This document shows, piece after piece, positions 34,457 through 43,211 of a stretch of 64,000 nucleotides of DNA; position 1 is the first letter of the stretch, and every line of letters starts with the position of its first letter. Under the pieces are notes generated by a model. The model did not search any database and was not told the DNA's origin. It saw only the letters and a list, made by a program, of their open reading frames with translations. Position numbers and translations under genes: made by a program. The stretch is from positions 1-64,000 of the forward strand of contig NZ_CADIKH010000016.1 of NCBI RefSeq assembly GCF_902859855.1. Reading direction: 5' to 3'. Source of the stretch: Paraburkholderia humisilvae. GTDB lineage: Bacteria; Pseudomonadota; Gammaproteobacteria; Burkholderiales; Burkholderiaceae.

Positions 34457-35860
34457 TCACTTGCCGTTCCAGACGACGTCGCTGTCGACCGCATACAGTT
34501 TGCAATCCGCGTGTCCATTCGCGCATTGAACGAGCGCGCTGTTGATCGGGTCCAGTCCCGACGACGCACCCCATGCGCCGTCCGGTGCGATCGCGAACGC
34601 GCGCGGCCGGCGCATCGCGAGGAACTTGCCGTATGCGGCGCGGCCCTGGGGGTTCAGATAGGGAACGGCCGATATTTCGGCAAGCGGCGCGAACTTCGTG
34701 GCCGGCGGCGCGGCGGCAAGCCGCGGCCAGACGACGGTGTTGTCCACCGCGTACAGCTGGCAATACTGCGCGATTTCGTAGCAGCGCTTCAGTGCACGGT
34801 TGGCCGGATCGAAACCGCCATAGGTCAGCGACCCGTTTGACATGCCGATCGCAATGGCGCGTGGCAGCGGTGCGGCAAGAAACTCGCGGTAGAGCTTCCC
34901 TTTCTGGTCGTCGCTCAGATAGGGAATCGCGCTCAGATCGTTTACGTTCGCGTAGGCGGTCGACGCGGGTGCGTGGCCGGGCAGATATTCCGGATTGGTT
35001 TCGCTGCCTGGCATGCCGATGCTGCGCAGGAACGCATCGGCCTTTTGCACCCATAGCGGCAGGCCGGCGCCGGACGCCGTCATCGCATGCGCATCCCTCT
35101 GGAACGCGCCGTAGTCGACCAGTTCCGCACGGCCGCCCGCGGCCGTATATCGCGTGTACATCTGCTGCCAGGTCCCGGTTGCGAAGATCGAATCGTTGTC
35201 GCCGTAAAACCAGATCGACCGTAAGCGCGTGCGTGCGCCCAGTTGCGCGGCGGCGCTGATCAGGCTCGCGTCCGGCGTCTCGCAGTCGCCTTCCTTGACG
35301 CCGCCGGCGAAGTCGAGCAGTCCTTTCACGTCGGCGGGGTTCAGCGAGCCGAACGCGAGCGTGTTCCAGCCGCCCATGCTTTTGCCCGCGACGACGATAT
35401 GCGATGCATCGATGCCCGGCTGCTGCTTCACGACGTCGAGCACCTTGCGGATATCGCGCGCCGCGTCGAGCCCGATTGCGCTCACATCGCAGCCATGCGG
35501 ACGCCAATGGCCGCTGGAACCCGCATAGCCGCGCATCATCGGCATTGCGACCGCATAGCCGCGCGACAGGAAGTAGTAAGGGATGAACTGGTCCGCGACG
35601 CGTGGTGCATTCGCCGGATCGTGTGATGCGCCGTGATTGACCAGCGCGAGCGGAAACGGTCCGCCGCGCGCCGGCATAAAGATCGTCACTTGCAGGCGCA
35701 CAGGCGGCGTTGCGTCGTCGACCGGCACGGTCAGCACGCGTTCGTTCAGCGGCGCGCCGGGCAGATTGGGCGCGTCGACCGTCGGTGCCGCGCGCGCGGT
35801 GTGCGCCACGCCGAGTACCGTGACGCACAGAAGGAGTAGGGCTTTGACCGGCCGCGTCAT
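34457..35860 (-). CDS. Exported alpha/beta hydrolase with duplicated C-terminal repeat
   Basis: The 467-residue protein has a signal peptide ending in ARAA. The hydrolase domain follows, with LALVNHGASHDP and the nucleophile elbow VAGKSMGGW (GxSxG), resembling dienelactone-hydrolase-like enzymes. After residue 290 come two copies of a unit of about 75 residues: PRAIAIGMSNGSLTYGG through CQLYAVDNTVVW and PRAFAIAPDGAWGASSG through CKLYAVDSDVVW. Each has two cysteines likely to form a disulfide. That repeat occurs in other exported proteins and may bind a polymer or ligand. Substrate unknown. Confidence 0.85.
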   Translation of the reverse strand: MTRPVKALLLLCVTVLGVAHTARAAPTVDAPNLPGAPLNERVLTVPVDDATPPVRLQVTIFMPARGGPFPLALVNHGASHDPANAPRVADQFIPYYFLSRGYAVAMPMMRGYAGSSGHWRPHGCDVSAIGLDAARDIRKVLDVVKQQPGIDASHIVVAGKSMGGWNTLAFGSLNPADVKGLLDFAGGVKEGDCETPDASLISAAAQLGARTRLRSIWFYGDNDSIFATGTWQQMYTRYTAAGGRAELVDYGAFQRDAHAMTASGAGLPLWVQKADAFLRSIGMPGSETNPEYLPGHAPASTAYANVNDLSAIPYLSDDQKGKLYREFLAAPLPRAIAIGMSNGSLTYGGFDPANRALKRCYEIAQYCQLYAVDNTVVWPRLAAAPPATKFAPLAEISAVPYLNPQGRAAYGKFLAMRRPRAFAIAPDGAWGASSGLDPINSALVQCANGHADCKLYAVDSDVVWNGK

Positions 35861-36135
35861 CGTGCGACGTATCGAAGTATCGTGTATTTAATGCAGTGTG
35901 TTATGGCGAGCGATCGGAAAAGCGCCGACGAAAGACGCGCGTAAGCTTGCGTACGCTCGCGAAAAATCTTCGGAAGCGGGTGACCGCGCTGAATACCTAT
36001 ATCGGCGAATTCGATCGAAACTTGAAGCGCGTCGGTTTACGGGTTGTTATGTGTTTGGCTGGTGTGTGCCGCGTCGGCTCGCGATGCGGTGCATTGCTTG
36101 CTCGACGCGGTCTATGTTTGGCGGCCGGCCTGCGG

Positions 36136-36234
36136 CTATCGCCGGCGCAGCTTGCGCCGCAGCGTCGACAGGTTCGCCGCGATGCTCGCCAGAATGGCAA
36201 GCGAACCGATCGTTTCGAGTAGCGCGGTCATCAT
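36136..36234 (-). CDS. Putative 32-residue single-pass membrane protein
   Basis: A short reading frame of 32 codons begins with two ATGs after GGGGGACC. It encodes MMTALLETIGSLAILASIAA, followed by a polar turn and a strongly basic C-terminus (LRRKLRRR), which is the normal topology of a small membrane protein with a positive cytoplasmic end. It starts 42 bases after the TauE/SafE gene stop on the same strand. The good ribosome site and charge asymmetry are the evidence; homology is not known. Confidence 0.5.
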   Translation of the reverse strand: MMTALLETIGSLAILASIAANLSTLRRKLRRR

Positions 36235-36276
36235 GGTCCCCCACATTGACAAAGGCCGGGCGACACGCGTCGTCGC

Positions 36277-37116
36277 TCAGCGTTGCAGCAGTCCGGGTGC
36301 GTAGGTGCGTGCGAAGAATACGAGCGTGATGCAAAAGGTCAGCGCCAGCGTGCCTGTGCGGATCACAGCGGCGGGCAGGCGCCGACCGAGCTGCGCGCCC
36401 GCGTAGCCGCCGATACCCGCGGCAGTCAGCATCGCCAGCGTCTCGGGCCAGCGCACCGCGCCCGCGACGATAAAGGTCAGCACCGCGACTGCGTAGGCGG
36501 CGCTGACGAGCAGCGTGCGTGGTGCGTTCAGGCTTTTCAGGTCGCGCGTATCGAGCAGTCCCCACATCGCGATCATCATGATGCCGACCGCGCCGCCGAA
36601 GTAGCCGCCATAGATGCCGAGCGCGAACTGCACAGCGAGTACCGCGCGTGCGCGGATCGGCCAGCGGCTGCGCAGCGCTTCGCCCAGACGCCGGCCGAAC
36701 GCGAGCGCGAGGCTCGCGAGCAGCAGCAGCCATGGCAGTACGAACGAAAACGCGGCGGACGAGGTCGCCATCAATAGCGCGGCGCCGACGAAGCCGCCGC
36801 ATAGCGTCGTGAGCAGCAATGCGCGCAGGCTCACCGCATTCGTTTGCTCGCTGCGCTTGATCGACCGACTACCGAGGCCACGGGCGAGTCCGTCACCGAC
36901 TCTGTTACCGAGTCCAGCGCCGAGTCCTTCACGATAAGCCCATGCGCTCGCAAGCCCGCCGGGAAACAGCGCCACGGTGCTCGATGCGTTCGCCTGCACC
37001 GGCGGCACGCCGGCCGCGATCAGTGCCGGCAGACTGATAAACGAGCCGCCGCCCGCCAATGCGTTCATCGCGCCGGCTAGCAGTCCCGCCGTGGAAACGA
37101 GTAAAAGTGAATGCAT
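36277..37116 (-). CDS. TauE/SafE family sulfite exporter-like permease
   Basis: The 279-residue inner-membrane protein has about eight hydrophobic segments in two related halves, each with the family pattern: GAMNALAGGGSFISLPALIA in the first and GIYGGYFGGAVGIMMIAM in the second. Family members export sulfite, sulfoacetate or other small organic acids. A Gly/Arg-rich loop (GAGLGNRVGDGLARGLGSR) between the second and third segments is unusual. It is divergent from a LysR regulator 148 bases away, which probably controls it. Confidence 0.9.
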   Translation of the reverse strand: MHSLLLVSTAGLLAGAMNALAGGGSFISLPALIAAGVPPVQANASSTVALFPGGLASAWAYREGLGAGLGNRVGDGLARGLGSRSIKRSEQTNAVSLRALLLTTLCGGFVGAALLMATSSAAFSFVLPWLLLLASLALAFGRRLGEALRSRWPIRARAVLAVQFALGIYGGYFGGAVGIMMIAMWGLLDTRDLKSLNAPRTLLVSAAYAVAVLTFIVAGAVRWPETLAMLTAAGIGGYAGAQLGRRLPAAVIRTGTLALTFCITLVFFARTYAPGLLQR

Positions 37117-37264
37117 GCCGGCGATGCTAACGACGAAGCGATGCCGTCACAATCTGGCATTTCCAATGCTAGACTTCGGCAAAACCGAAGCGGGCCGAAA
37201 GGCCGATCGAAGAGTGCGACGCGATGCGGAGCATGCGCGCCTGTAATCAGAGGAGAGCTAACCC

Positions 37265-38161
37265 ATGCGTTTCGACCTGACCGATATGCGGCTTTTTCTG
37301 ACGGTGGTCGAACGCGGCAGCCTCACGCAAGGCGCTCAGGCGATGCACCTCGCACTCGCGTCGGTCAGCGAACGCATTGCCGGCATGGAAGCCGCACTCG
37401 GCGCGCCGCTGCTCGAACGCAATCGCCGCGGCGTGCAGGCGACGCCCGCAGGCACGGTGCTGGTGCGGCATGCACGCGCGATTCTCGAACAGGTCGAACA
37501 GATGCGTGGCGAACTGCGCCCTTACGCGACCGGCCTCAAAGGACGCATCCGCCTGCTGTCCAATACCGCCGCGCTGGCCGCGTTTCTACCGCCGCACGTG
37601 AGCCGTTTTCTTGCGTGTTATCCCGATCTGTCGATCGATCTCGACGAGCGGCCGAGCGCGGAAATCGTTCCCGCGCTGGCTGAGGGGCGCGCGGATCTGG
37701 GCATCGTCGCCGATATTGCGGATCTCGGTTCGTTGCAAACGCATCTTCTTGTGCAGGATCAACTGGTCGTGGTTGCAAACCGGTCGCATCGGGTCAGTGG
37801 CGGGGCATGCGTTGCGTTTGCCGAGATTCTCGATGAGCCGTTTGTCGGCCTGTCGGATGCCGCGCTCGAAACCCATCTGGCCGAACGGGCTTCGCGCTTG
37901 GGCCGCCAGTTGCAGTACCGGATTCAGATGCGCAGTCTCGACAATGTCGGGATGCTGGTCGAAGCGGGCATTGGCATCGCGATTCTGTCGCAGGCGTCGG
38001 CCGATACCCTGCGGCGGCCGGGTCTTGTGATTCTGCCGCTATCCGAGCCGTGGGCGGCGCGGCGGCTGCATCTTTGCGCGCGCGATTTCGCCGCGCTCAC
38101 GCCGCATGCGCATCTGCTCGCCGAACACTTGATGGAAAGCGCGGCGCCGCGCGAATCGTAA
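37265..38161 (+). CDS. LysR-family transcriptional regulator
   Basis: The 298-residue regulator has the winged helix at residues 3-62 (DLTDMRLFLTVVERGSLTQG, then ASVSERIAGMEAALGAPLLE), followed by a periplasmic-binding-protein-like effector domain. AGAGGAGAGC precedes the ATG. It is divergent from the TauE/SafE permease, an arrangement typical of a LysR protein that regulates its neighbour in response to the exported or metabolised compound. The ligand is unknown. Confidence 0.92.
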   Translation: MRFDLTDMRLFLTVVERGSLTQGAQAMHLALASVSERIAGMEAALGAPLLERNRRGVQATPAGTVLVRHARAILEQVEQMRGELRPYATGLKGRIRLLSNTAALAAFLPPHVSRFLACYPDLSIDLDERPSAEIVPALAEGRADLGIVADIADLGSLQTHLLVQDQLVVVANRSHRVSGGACVAFAEILDEPFVGLSDAALETHLAERASRLGRQLQYRIQMRSLDNVGMLVEAGIGIAILSQASADTLRRPGLVILPLSEPWAARRLHLCARDFAALTPHAHLLAEHLMESAAPRES

Positions 38162-38187
38162 GTCCTTGCATCGGGGAGAGGCATCGA

Positions 38188-38646
38188 ATGGAAGTGCGTG
38201 CGCTTGAAGAGGCGGATCTCGAACTCGTCTGCCGGCATCGCGAACAGATGTTTCGCGATGCCGGCCGCGACGAAGCCGTGCTGCAAACGATGACCGCGCA
38301 TTTCCGCGAATGGCTGCGGCCGCGTTTGCGCAACCGCACTTATTTCGGTTATGTGATGACCGACGGTCACGATCCGGTTGCGGGCATCGGCCTGATGCTG
38401 ATCGACTGGCCGCCGCATCCGTCGCATCCGGCGTCGGACCAGCGCGGTTATGTGCTGAACGTCTATGTCGAGCCTGCGTATCGCCGACGGGGGCTCGCAC
38501 GCGAACTGATGCAACTGGCCGACGCGGAATTCGCGAAGCGCGGCGTGCAGTATGCGATTCTTCATGCGACCGACGCGGGGCGCGACCTCTATGCCGGCCT
38601 CGGGTGGGGTGCGACGACCGAGATGGCCAGGCCGATCACGGGGTGA
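38188..38646 (+). CDS. GNAT-family N-acetyltransferase
   Basis: The 152-residue enzyme transfers acetyl from acetyl-CoA to an amine. The acetyl-CoA binding loop is YVEPAYRRRGLARELM (R/Q-x-x-G-x-G/A type), preceded by the strand GYVLNVYVE, and the C-terminal LHATDAGRDLYAGLGW is the usual GNAT ending. GGGGAGAGG precedes ATG 38188. It is 26 bases after the LysR gene on the same strand, so the two may be co-transcribed. Confidence 0.9.
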   Translation: MEVRALEEADLELVCRHREQMFRDAGRDEAVLQTMTAHFREWLRPRLRNRTYFGYVMTDGHDPVAGIGLMLIDWPPHPSHPASDQRGYVLNVYVEPAYRRRGLARELMQLADAEFAKRGVQYAILHATDAGRDLYAGLGWGATTEMARPITG

Positions 38647-38716
38647 GACTGCCCGACGTTCTTGTGGAAGGACGCTTGCTCTTGCTGCATCGCGCGGTGG
38701 TGTGCCGGTCGCGAGC

Positions 38717-38920
38717 TTATGCGCCGGACGCGTGCGCGGTCAAAAACCCGGTCACCACCTCGAGCGACGTCTCGCGTTCCTCGGAAAAGACGAGGTGACC
38801 CGCCTCGTCGAATTCGATAAGCTGCGCGCTGGGTATGCCGCGCGCGATCGCACGGCTCGCGCGCGGCGGGCTGATCGAGTCATGCCGGCCGACGCGATGA
38901 TGGTCGGCGCTGGAAATTGA
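38717..38920 (-). pseudogene. Alpha/beta hydrolase remnant (3' end) with a frameshift
   Basis: On the minus strand, FPAPTIIASAG is read in one frame and then HDSISPPRASRAIARGIPSA through FDEAGHLVFSEERETSLEVV in the next. Together these give the usual C-terminal third of an alpha/beta hydrolase: the acid-loop strand (ADD-type in relatives) and the catalytic His in AGHLV. A single missing C at the ATGACT junction near 38882 accounts for the shift. No N-terminal two-thirds, including the nucleophile elbow, is present. It is a gene fossil. Confidence 0.75.
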
Positions 38921-39017
38921 ATGTCGGGAGAGCCGCAACCGGCGTGTGAGCGATTGCGGCTGATGCGGTTGGTCTAGGGCCGTCGTGTCCAGCTTGCTGT
39001 CCTGCTTAAAGCCCTGC

Positions 39018-39374
39018 TTAGTGCCCTGCTTCGCGCATCGTCAGCAGGTTCTGCACCGACGTGACGCCGGCCACCGTGCCTGCTGCCTCGCCGGCGGGCT
39101 GCACCATGTCCTGGTCGGGCACCGTGCCGTCCAGCGTGACCTTGCCGCTGCGCGCGACGATCCGGATATCGGCGTCAGGTATTTTGGCGTGTGTCAGTGC
39201 GATGCGCACGTTATGTTCGAGACGGTGGTTCGCCTTGCGGATGCTCGCACGGGTCGGATGTTCGGTGGACTGCGTGCTTTGCGCGATCGCTGCCGCGCTG
39301 ACAACGGACGCAGCGACGGCCAGACAGGCGGCGAGTGAACGTGGCGCGAACAGCTTCTGAACCGGGAATTTCAC
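39018..39374 (-). CDS. Exported BON-domain protein (OsmY-like)
   Basis: The 118-residue protein has a signal peptide (RSLAACLAVAASVVSAAAIA) and one BON domain: NVRIALTHAKIPDADIRIVA, then GKVTLDGTVPDQDMVQPAGE and GVTSVQNLLTM. BON domains in the periplasm bind membranes and are often induced by osmotic stress. The start is a GTG at 39374 preceded by AAGAGGATC. It stands alone between the hydrolase fossil and the zinc-ribbon gene. Confidence 0.85.
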   Translation of the reverse strand: MKFPVQKLFAPRSLAACLAVAASVVSAAAIAQSTQSTEHPTRASIRKANHRLEHNVRIALTHAKIPDADIRIVARSGKVTLDGTVPDQDMVQPAGEAAGTVAGVTSVQNLLTMREAGH

Positions 39375-39800
39375 AGTTTGATCCTCTTGGAAATGGCGCG
39401 GTTCGTTGCACGTGCCGCGCACGTTGGGATGAGCGACGACAGAACGACGGTCGTGCGCAGGCGAGTCGTGCCACGCGGCCGGCCGCGATTTCGCTTGCCC
39501 GCATTCTGTCCGCCGAAAATAGATGCGACTTTCTTCAGTGCACTGAAGTTCTCGAAACGCACGGGAATCGGGGTCGGTGCGACAAGCGGGCGCTGGCGGA
39601 TTACCGGTTACCGGCGTTGCGCCGCGTGCTGCCGCATGCGTCTACGTGCCACAAAAAAAGAGGCCGGCTTGCGCCGGCCAAAAAGAGCTCTAGCCATTCC
39701 GAGGGCCTGGCGGCCAGAGCCTGAGAGCCTGAAAGTCCGTCTGGTTTGCGTGGCGCGACGGTCGTCGCGCCAACGGGTGGGCGTGATGCGACGCGCGAGG
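39375..39800. other. Intergenic region upstream of the BON gene
   Basis: No gene is supported in these 426 bases. It holds the terminator at 39653-39679 for the zinc-ribbon gene and must carry the BON gene promoter on the minus strand. Several frames are open because of high GC but none has a plausible protein. Confidence 0.45.
39653..39679 (-). terminator. Intrinsic terminator after the zinc-ribbon gene
   Basis: GGCCGGC at 39662-39668 pairs perfectly with GCCGGCC at 39673-39679 across a TTGC loop. On the minus strand it continues into seven T residues. It lies 121 bases beyond the stop at 39801. Confidence 0.85.
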
Positions 39801-40148
39801 TCAGTCGAAATCGAAGATGTCGAACAGCGAGCGTTTCTTCCTGTATCCGCCGTGTTCGGACCGGTAGTTACCGTGCCTGTCGTTGTCGTGTCGGTAATCG
39901 CCGCGCGGGTGCTCGTCGTGGCGCCGCTCGCTGTCGTGGTGCGGCCGTGCACGCTGGGGCGCCGGTGCATGATCGCTGCGAGGCTGCGCTTCGGCACGTG
40001 CCGGCGACGCATCGTTCATCTGTGCGACGAGCTTGTCCAGCTCGCCGCGGTCGAGCCAGACGCCGCGGCAGCTCGGGCAGTAGTCGATTTCAATCGACTG
40101 GCGTTCGGTCATCAACAGGTCAGGCGTTTTGCAGACGGGGCATTTCAT
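39801..40148 (-). CDS. Zinc-ribbon protein (TFIIB-type) with charged His/Arg/Asp tail
   Basis: The 115-residue protein begins KCPVCKTPDLLMTERQSIEI, followed by YCPSCRGVWLDRGELDKL. Cys3, Cys6, Cys24 and Cys27 form a zinc ribbon of the zf-TFIIB type. The second half is a low-complexity tail rich in His, Arg and Asp (HHDSERRHDEHPRGDYRHD), and the C-terminus SLFDIFDFD is typical of this family. AAAGGAG precedes the start. It lies downstream of TerC on the same strand. Function unknown; a metal-related role is plausible. Confidence 0.85.
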   Translation of the reverse strand: MKCPVCKTPDLLMTERQSIEIDYCPSCRGVWLDRGELDKLVAQMNDASPARAEAQPRSDHAPAPQRARPHHDSERRHDEHPRGDYRHDNDRHGNYRSEHGGYRKKRSLFDIFDFD

Positions 40149-40238
40149 TTCGTTGCTCCTTTGCGCATTCGTTAGCGCTTCCGATGGGTTCAATGTAGCG
40201 CGGAGCGCGGTGCGAAAGAATCTGGATAAGTCGAGTCT

Positions 40239-41009
40239 TTACTTCGAAAATTCCGCACTTTCGCGACCACGGGCTGCAGGCCGCGCCCTGGCACGCCGCG
40301 CGAGGATGTTCATGCCCTCGACGAACGCGGAGAACCCCATTGCGGCGTAGATGTAACCCTTCGGCACATGCGTGCCGAAGCCTTCGGCGATTAGCGCCAT
40401 GCCGATCACGAGCAGGAACGCGAGGGCGAGCATCACGACGGTCGGGTTGCGTTCGATGAAGCGCGACAGCGGTCCGGCGGCGAACAGCATCGCGGTGACC
40501 GCGGCGATCACCGCGATAAACATGATCGGCACGTGCTGCGTCATGCCGACCGCGGTGATGATGCTGTCGACCGAAAACACGAGGTCGAGCAGCAGGATCT
40601 GGCTGATGGCCGCCCACGCGGTCAGTGTGCCGGCCGCGCTGGCGGTGTGTTCAGCGGTGCTGTCACGTGCGACGTGGTGGTGCATCTCGCGCGTCGCTTT
40701 CCAGACGAGAAAGAGACCGCCGGAGATCAGGATCACATCTCGCCACGAGAACCCGTGTCCGAACAGATCGAACGCGGGTTCGGTCAGGCGCGCGATCCAT
40801 GCGACCGTCGACAGCAGCCCGAGTCGCATCACGAGTGCGAGCAGAATGCCGATGCGGCGCGCGCGGTCGCGCTGCGCGGCAGGCAGCTTGTTGCTGAGGA
40901 TCGAGATAAAGATCAGGTTGTCGATGCCGAGCACGACCTCCATCACGACGAGCGTGACGAGTGCCGCCCATACGGTGGGGTCGGCGGCAAGAGCGAGCAG
41001 ATAGTCCAT
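40239..41009 (-). CDS. TerC-family integral membrane protein
   Basis: The 256-residue protein has about seven membrane segments. EVVLGIDNLIFISILSNKLP and LLDLVFSVDSIITAVGMTQH are the two acidic-residue motifs that define TerC/Alx proteins; their Asp residues lie within the membrane. Relatives export manganese or are linked to tellurite resistance. It is divergent from the NhaR-like regulator, with 127 bases between starts, and a TerB-like gene lies 1 kb beyond that. Confidence 0.92.
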   Translation of the reverse strand: MDYLLALAADPTVWAALVTLVVMEVVLGIDNLIFISILSNKLPAAQRDRARRIGILLALVMRLGLLSTVAWIARLTEPAFDLFGHGFSWRDVILISGGLFLVWKATREMHHHVARDSTAEHTASAAGTLTAWAAISQILLLDLVFSVDSIITAVGMTQHVPIMFIAVIAAVTAMLFAAGPLSRFIERNPTVVMLALAFLLVIGMALIAEGFGTHVPKGYIYAAMGFSAFVEGMNILARRARARPAARGRESAEFSK

Positions 41010-41136
41010 GGAAGTTCGCAGTCGAAAGAGAGGGTGAGTCGAGTGGTGCGACAGGTGCGATCATCCGCTGCCTTGTGCTTCGGAGAAATCAGAGATAATC
41101 GCAGTTCGACATCGGTTTTTTCGAAGCGAGGTCTGT

Positions 41137-42018
41137 ATGCTCAACTTTCGCCATCTGTATTATTTTTGGGTCGTGGTGAAGGAGGGCGGCTTTGCCCGTG
41201 CGGCGGAGCGCCTCGATATGGCCGTGCAGACGATCAGCGCGCAGGTCCGCGAACTCGAGAAGGCGATGGGCCGCCAGTTGCTGAAGCCCGCCGGCCGCGG
41301 CGTGACGATGACCGAAGCAGGGCAGGCGGCGTTCGGGCGCGCTGAGCAGATTTTTCATCTTGGTGCGACGCTGGTCGAAGAAGTGCGCGAGGCGGCCAGC
41401 GAACCGGCCGCGCGGCTCGCGGTGGGGCTGTCCGATGGCATCTCGAAGCTTGCCGCGCACGCGCTGCTCGCGCCGGTGCTCGATACGCCCGCGCTGCGGC
41501 TGCTGTGCCACGAGGGCGAGCACGGCGAACTGCTTGCGGAGCTCGCGCAGCATCGGCTCGATCTGGTGCTGGCGTGCCAGCCGGCGCCGCATAACAGCGA
41601 CCTGCGCGTGTTCAGCGAGCGTCTGGTTGAGTCGCCGGTCGATTGGTACGGACCGGCTGCGCTGGTGCGCAAGACCGTCAAGGGTAGTTTTCCGGCCTGC
41701 CTCGCGGAGCTGCCGGTGCTGTTGCCGACCGGCCACGCGGCGCTGCGCGCGCGGCTCGACCGGTGGTTCGAGTCCGCGGGCATCCGGCCGAAGATCGTCG
41801 GCGAGTTCGAAGATAGCGCGCTGATGGCCGTGTTCGCGGCGCGCGGGCTCGGTGTGTTTCCGCTGGCGGAGCTGGGCGCGGAGGACCTGTCGCTGATGCG
41901 CGGGCTGCGCTGGCTGGCGCGCGCGGAGGGTGTCGCGGAGGAGATTCACGCGATACGGTCGCGGCGCGGCCAGCATCACCCGCTTGCCTTGCAGGTGCTG
42001 GCCGCGCCGCGCGCATGA
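41137..42018 (+). CDS. nhaR: LysR-family regulator, NhaR-like
   Basis: The 293-residue regulator opens MLNFRHLYYFWVVVKEGGFA, then LDMAVQTISAQVRELEKAMG, very close to the NhaR pattern. In E. coli NhaR activates the Na+/H+ antiporter nhaA in response to sodium. Here no antiporter gene adjoins, and the divergent gene is terC. The effector domain follows to the end. The frame and start are unambiguous. Regulation of terC is an inference from position. Confidence 0.88.
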   Translation: MLNFRHLYYFWVVVKEGGFARAAERLDMAVQTISAQVRELEKAMGRQLLKPAGRGVTMTEAGQAAFGRAEQIFHLGATLVEEVREAASEPAARLAVGLSDGISKLAAHALLAPVLDTPALRLLCHEGEHGELLAELAQHRLDLVLACQPAPHNSDLRVFSERLVESPVDWYGPAALVRKTVKGSFPACLAELPVLLPTGHAALRARLDRWFESAGIRPKIVGEFEDSALMAVFAARGLGVFPLAELGAEDLSLMRGLRWLARAEGVAEEIHAIRSRRGQHHPLALQVLAAPRA

Positions 42019-42053
42019 AGGGCGTGCAAGGACTGAGGGCGCGGCCCGGTGCG

Positions 42054-42458
42054 TTAGATTGCGATCGTCGTGCGGTGCGGACGCCATGCGTCCAGCATCG
42101 CGGCCAGCAGCGCGATTTCGCCGTCGGCGAGATAGTCGTCGGCGACGGCGACCGCAAGACACAGCCGCATTACCTTGCGGCGTAGCGCGGGGTCGTCGAT
42201 TTCGGCCATCAGCGTCGTGAGCGCATCGTCTTCGAGGTCGCCCGCCGGTGCGGCCCATGATGCGGGCCCAAGCAACTGGTCTTCGCAGAGCGCCTGGACG
42301 ATGCCGGGAAATTCGCCGGGTGCGAGCCCGAGTTCGCGCGATACGTTGAGCCGGTCGAGCGCGCGGTCTTCCGAACTGCAGACGTGTCCGTCCGCGGTCA
42401 ACGCGAGCGCGACGATACGCGCGGCGGCTTCGGGGCTGTTACGGGGATAGGTACGCAT
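42054..42458 (-). CDS. TerB-like (tellurite resistance B-fold) protein
   Basis: The 134-residue all-helical cytoplasmic protein has the TerB pattern: ARIVALALTADGHVCSSEDR and LRRKVMRLCLAVAVADDYLA, then DGEIALLAAML, where acidic residues after each helix could bind a metal. AAAGGAATC precedes ATG 42458, although the frame extends further. It is convergent with the NhaR-like gene. TerB-fold proteins also occur outside tellurite operons, so a specific role is not claimed. Confidence 0.82.
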   Translation of the reverse strand: MRTYPRNSPEAAARIVALALTADGHVCSSEDRALDRLNVSRELGLAPGEFPGIVQALCEDQLLGPASWAAPAGDLEDDALTTLMAEIDDPALRRKVMRLCLAVAVADDYLADGEIALLAAMLDAWRPHRTTIAI

Positions 42459-42714
42459 GACTTGATTCCTTTCGCGGATCAGGTCCGCAGTGATGGGAGC
42501 GCCTAGTTTCGCGGATGCATGCGATCGGATAAACCTGCAAAGGCGGAAGTGGAGCTTCGGAAAAAGCGAAGTGTGGGTGAGCGCGGCTTTTGCGCACATG
42601 GGTGCGTGCCACGATAGCTGGGTGACAGGTAATTCGGGTAATCTTTTAATGTTGTGTGCGGCCGAACGGGATACGTCCGGCCGCGGACAAACCTTTTGAA
42701 GCGACGAAAATACG

Positions 42715-42936
42715 ATGCCAGCCACTCCTGACCATCCGAAAACACCCAAAAAACCGTCGAACGCGACGCTATACGCACTGACCTGGGTTATCGGGCTTGC
42801 GACGCTCGCCTTGGGGGCAGGCTGGCTGTACTGGTTTGTGATCGTCGAGCGCAACGAATTGCCTTGGGGCGCGTTGCTGCTGATTCCTTGCGTCGCGGTG
42901 ATTGCGGCGGTGACGTTTCGTAATCACTTCAGGTGA
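42715..42936 (+). CDS. Small two-span membrane protein
   Basis: The 73-residue protein has a polar, Pro/Lys-rich N-terminus (PATPDHPKTPKKPSN) and two hydrophobic segments: TWVIGLATLALGAGWLYWFV and WGALLLIPCVAVIAAVTF, ending RNHFR. This is consistent with both ends in the cytoplasm. No strong Shine-Dalgarno site is visible. I do not recognise a family. It stands at the left edge of the stress island. Confidence 0.6.
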   Translation: MPATPDHPKTPKKPSNATLYALTWVIGLATLALGAGWLYWFVIVERNELPWGALLLIPCVAVIAAVTFRNHFR

Positions 42937-43211
42937 ACGACGGTTGTCCGGTTGCGAGCGCACCGGACGCCGGGCGCCTTTGCGCGTCGCGTGGGTGGGG
43001 TGGAGTGGAGTGCGCCAGGGGTTATCCCGGATCTGGAGCGTGCGTTGGAATAGCGACGGACGGCTTGCCTCGACACCTTCGCTATCTATGTATGGCCTGC
43101 CGCTGATTCAATGTCGCCCCACAACTATCACGCAATCCGGCGAGAAGGGGGGCGAAGAAGGCCCGCATTGAATCATAAAGACGATCGTAGGCTACGGGGA
43201 AAACCATACGG

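Noticed and set aside
35861..36135. Overlapping open frames on both strands upstream of the hydrolase
   Set aside because: None has a ribosome site or credible protein; the only supported gene nearby is the 32-codon one at 36136.
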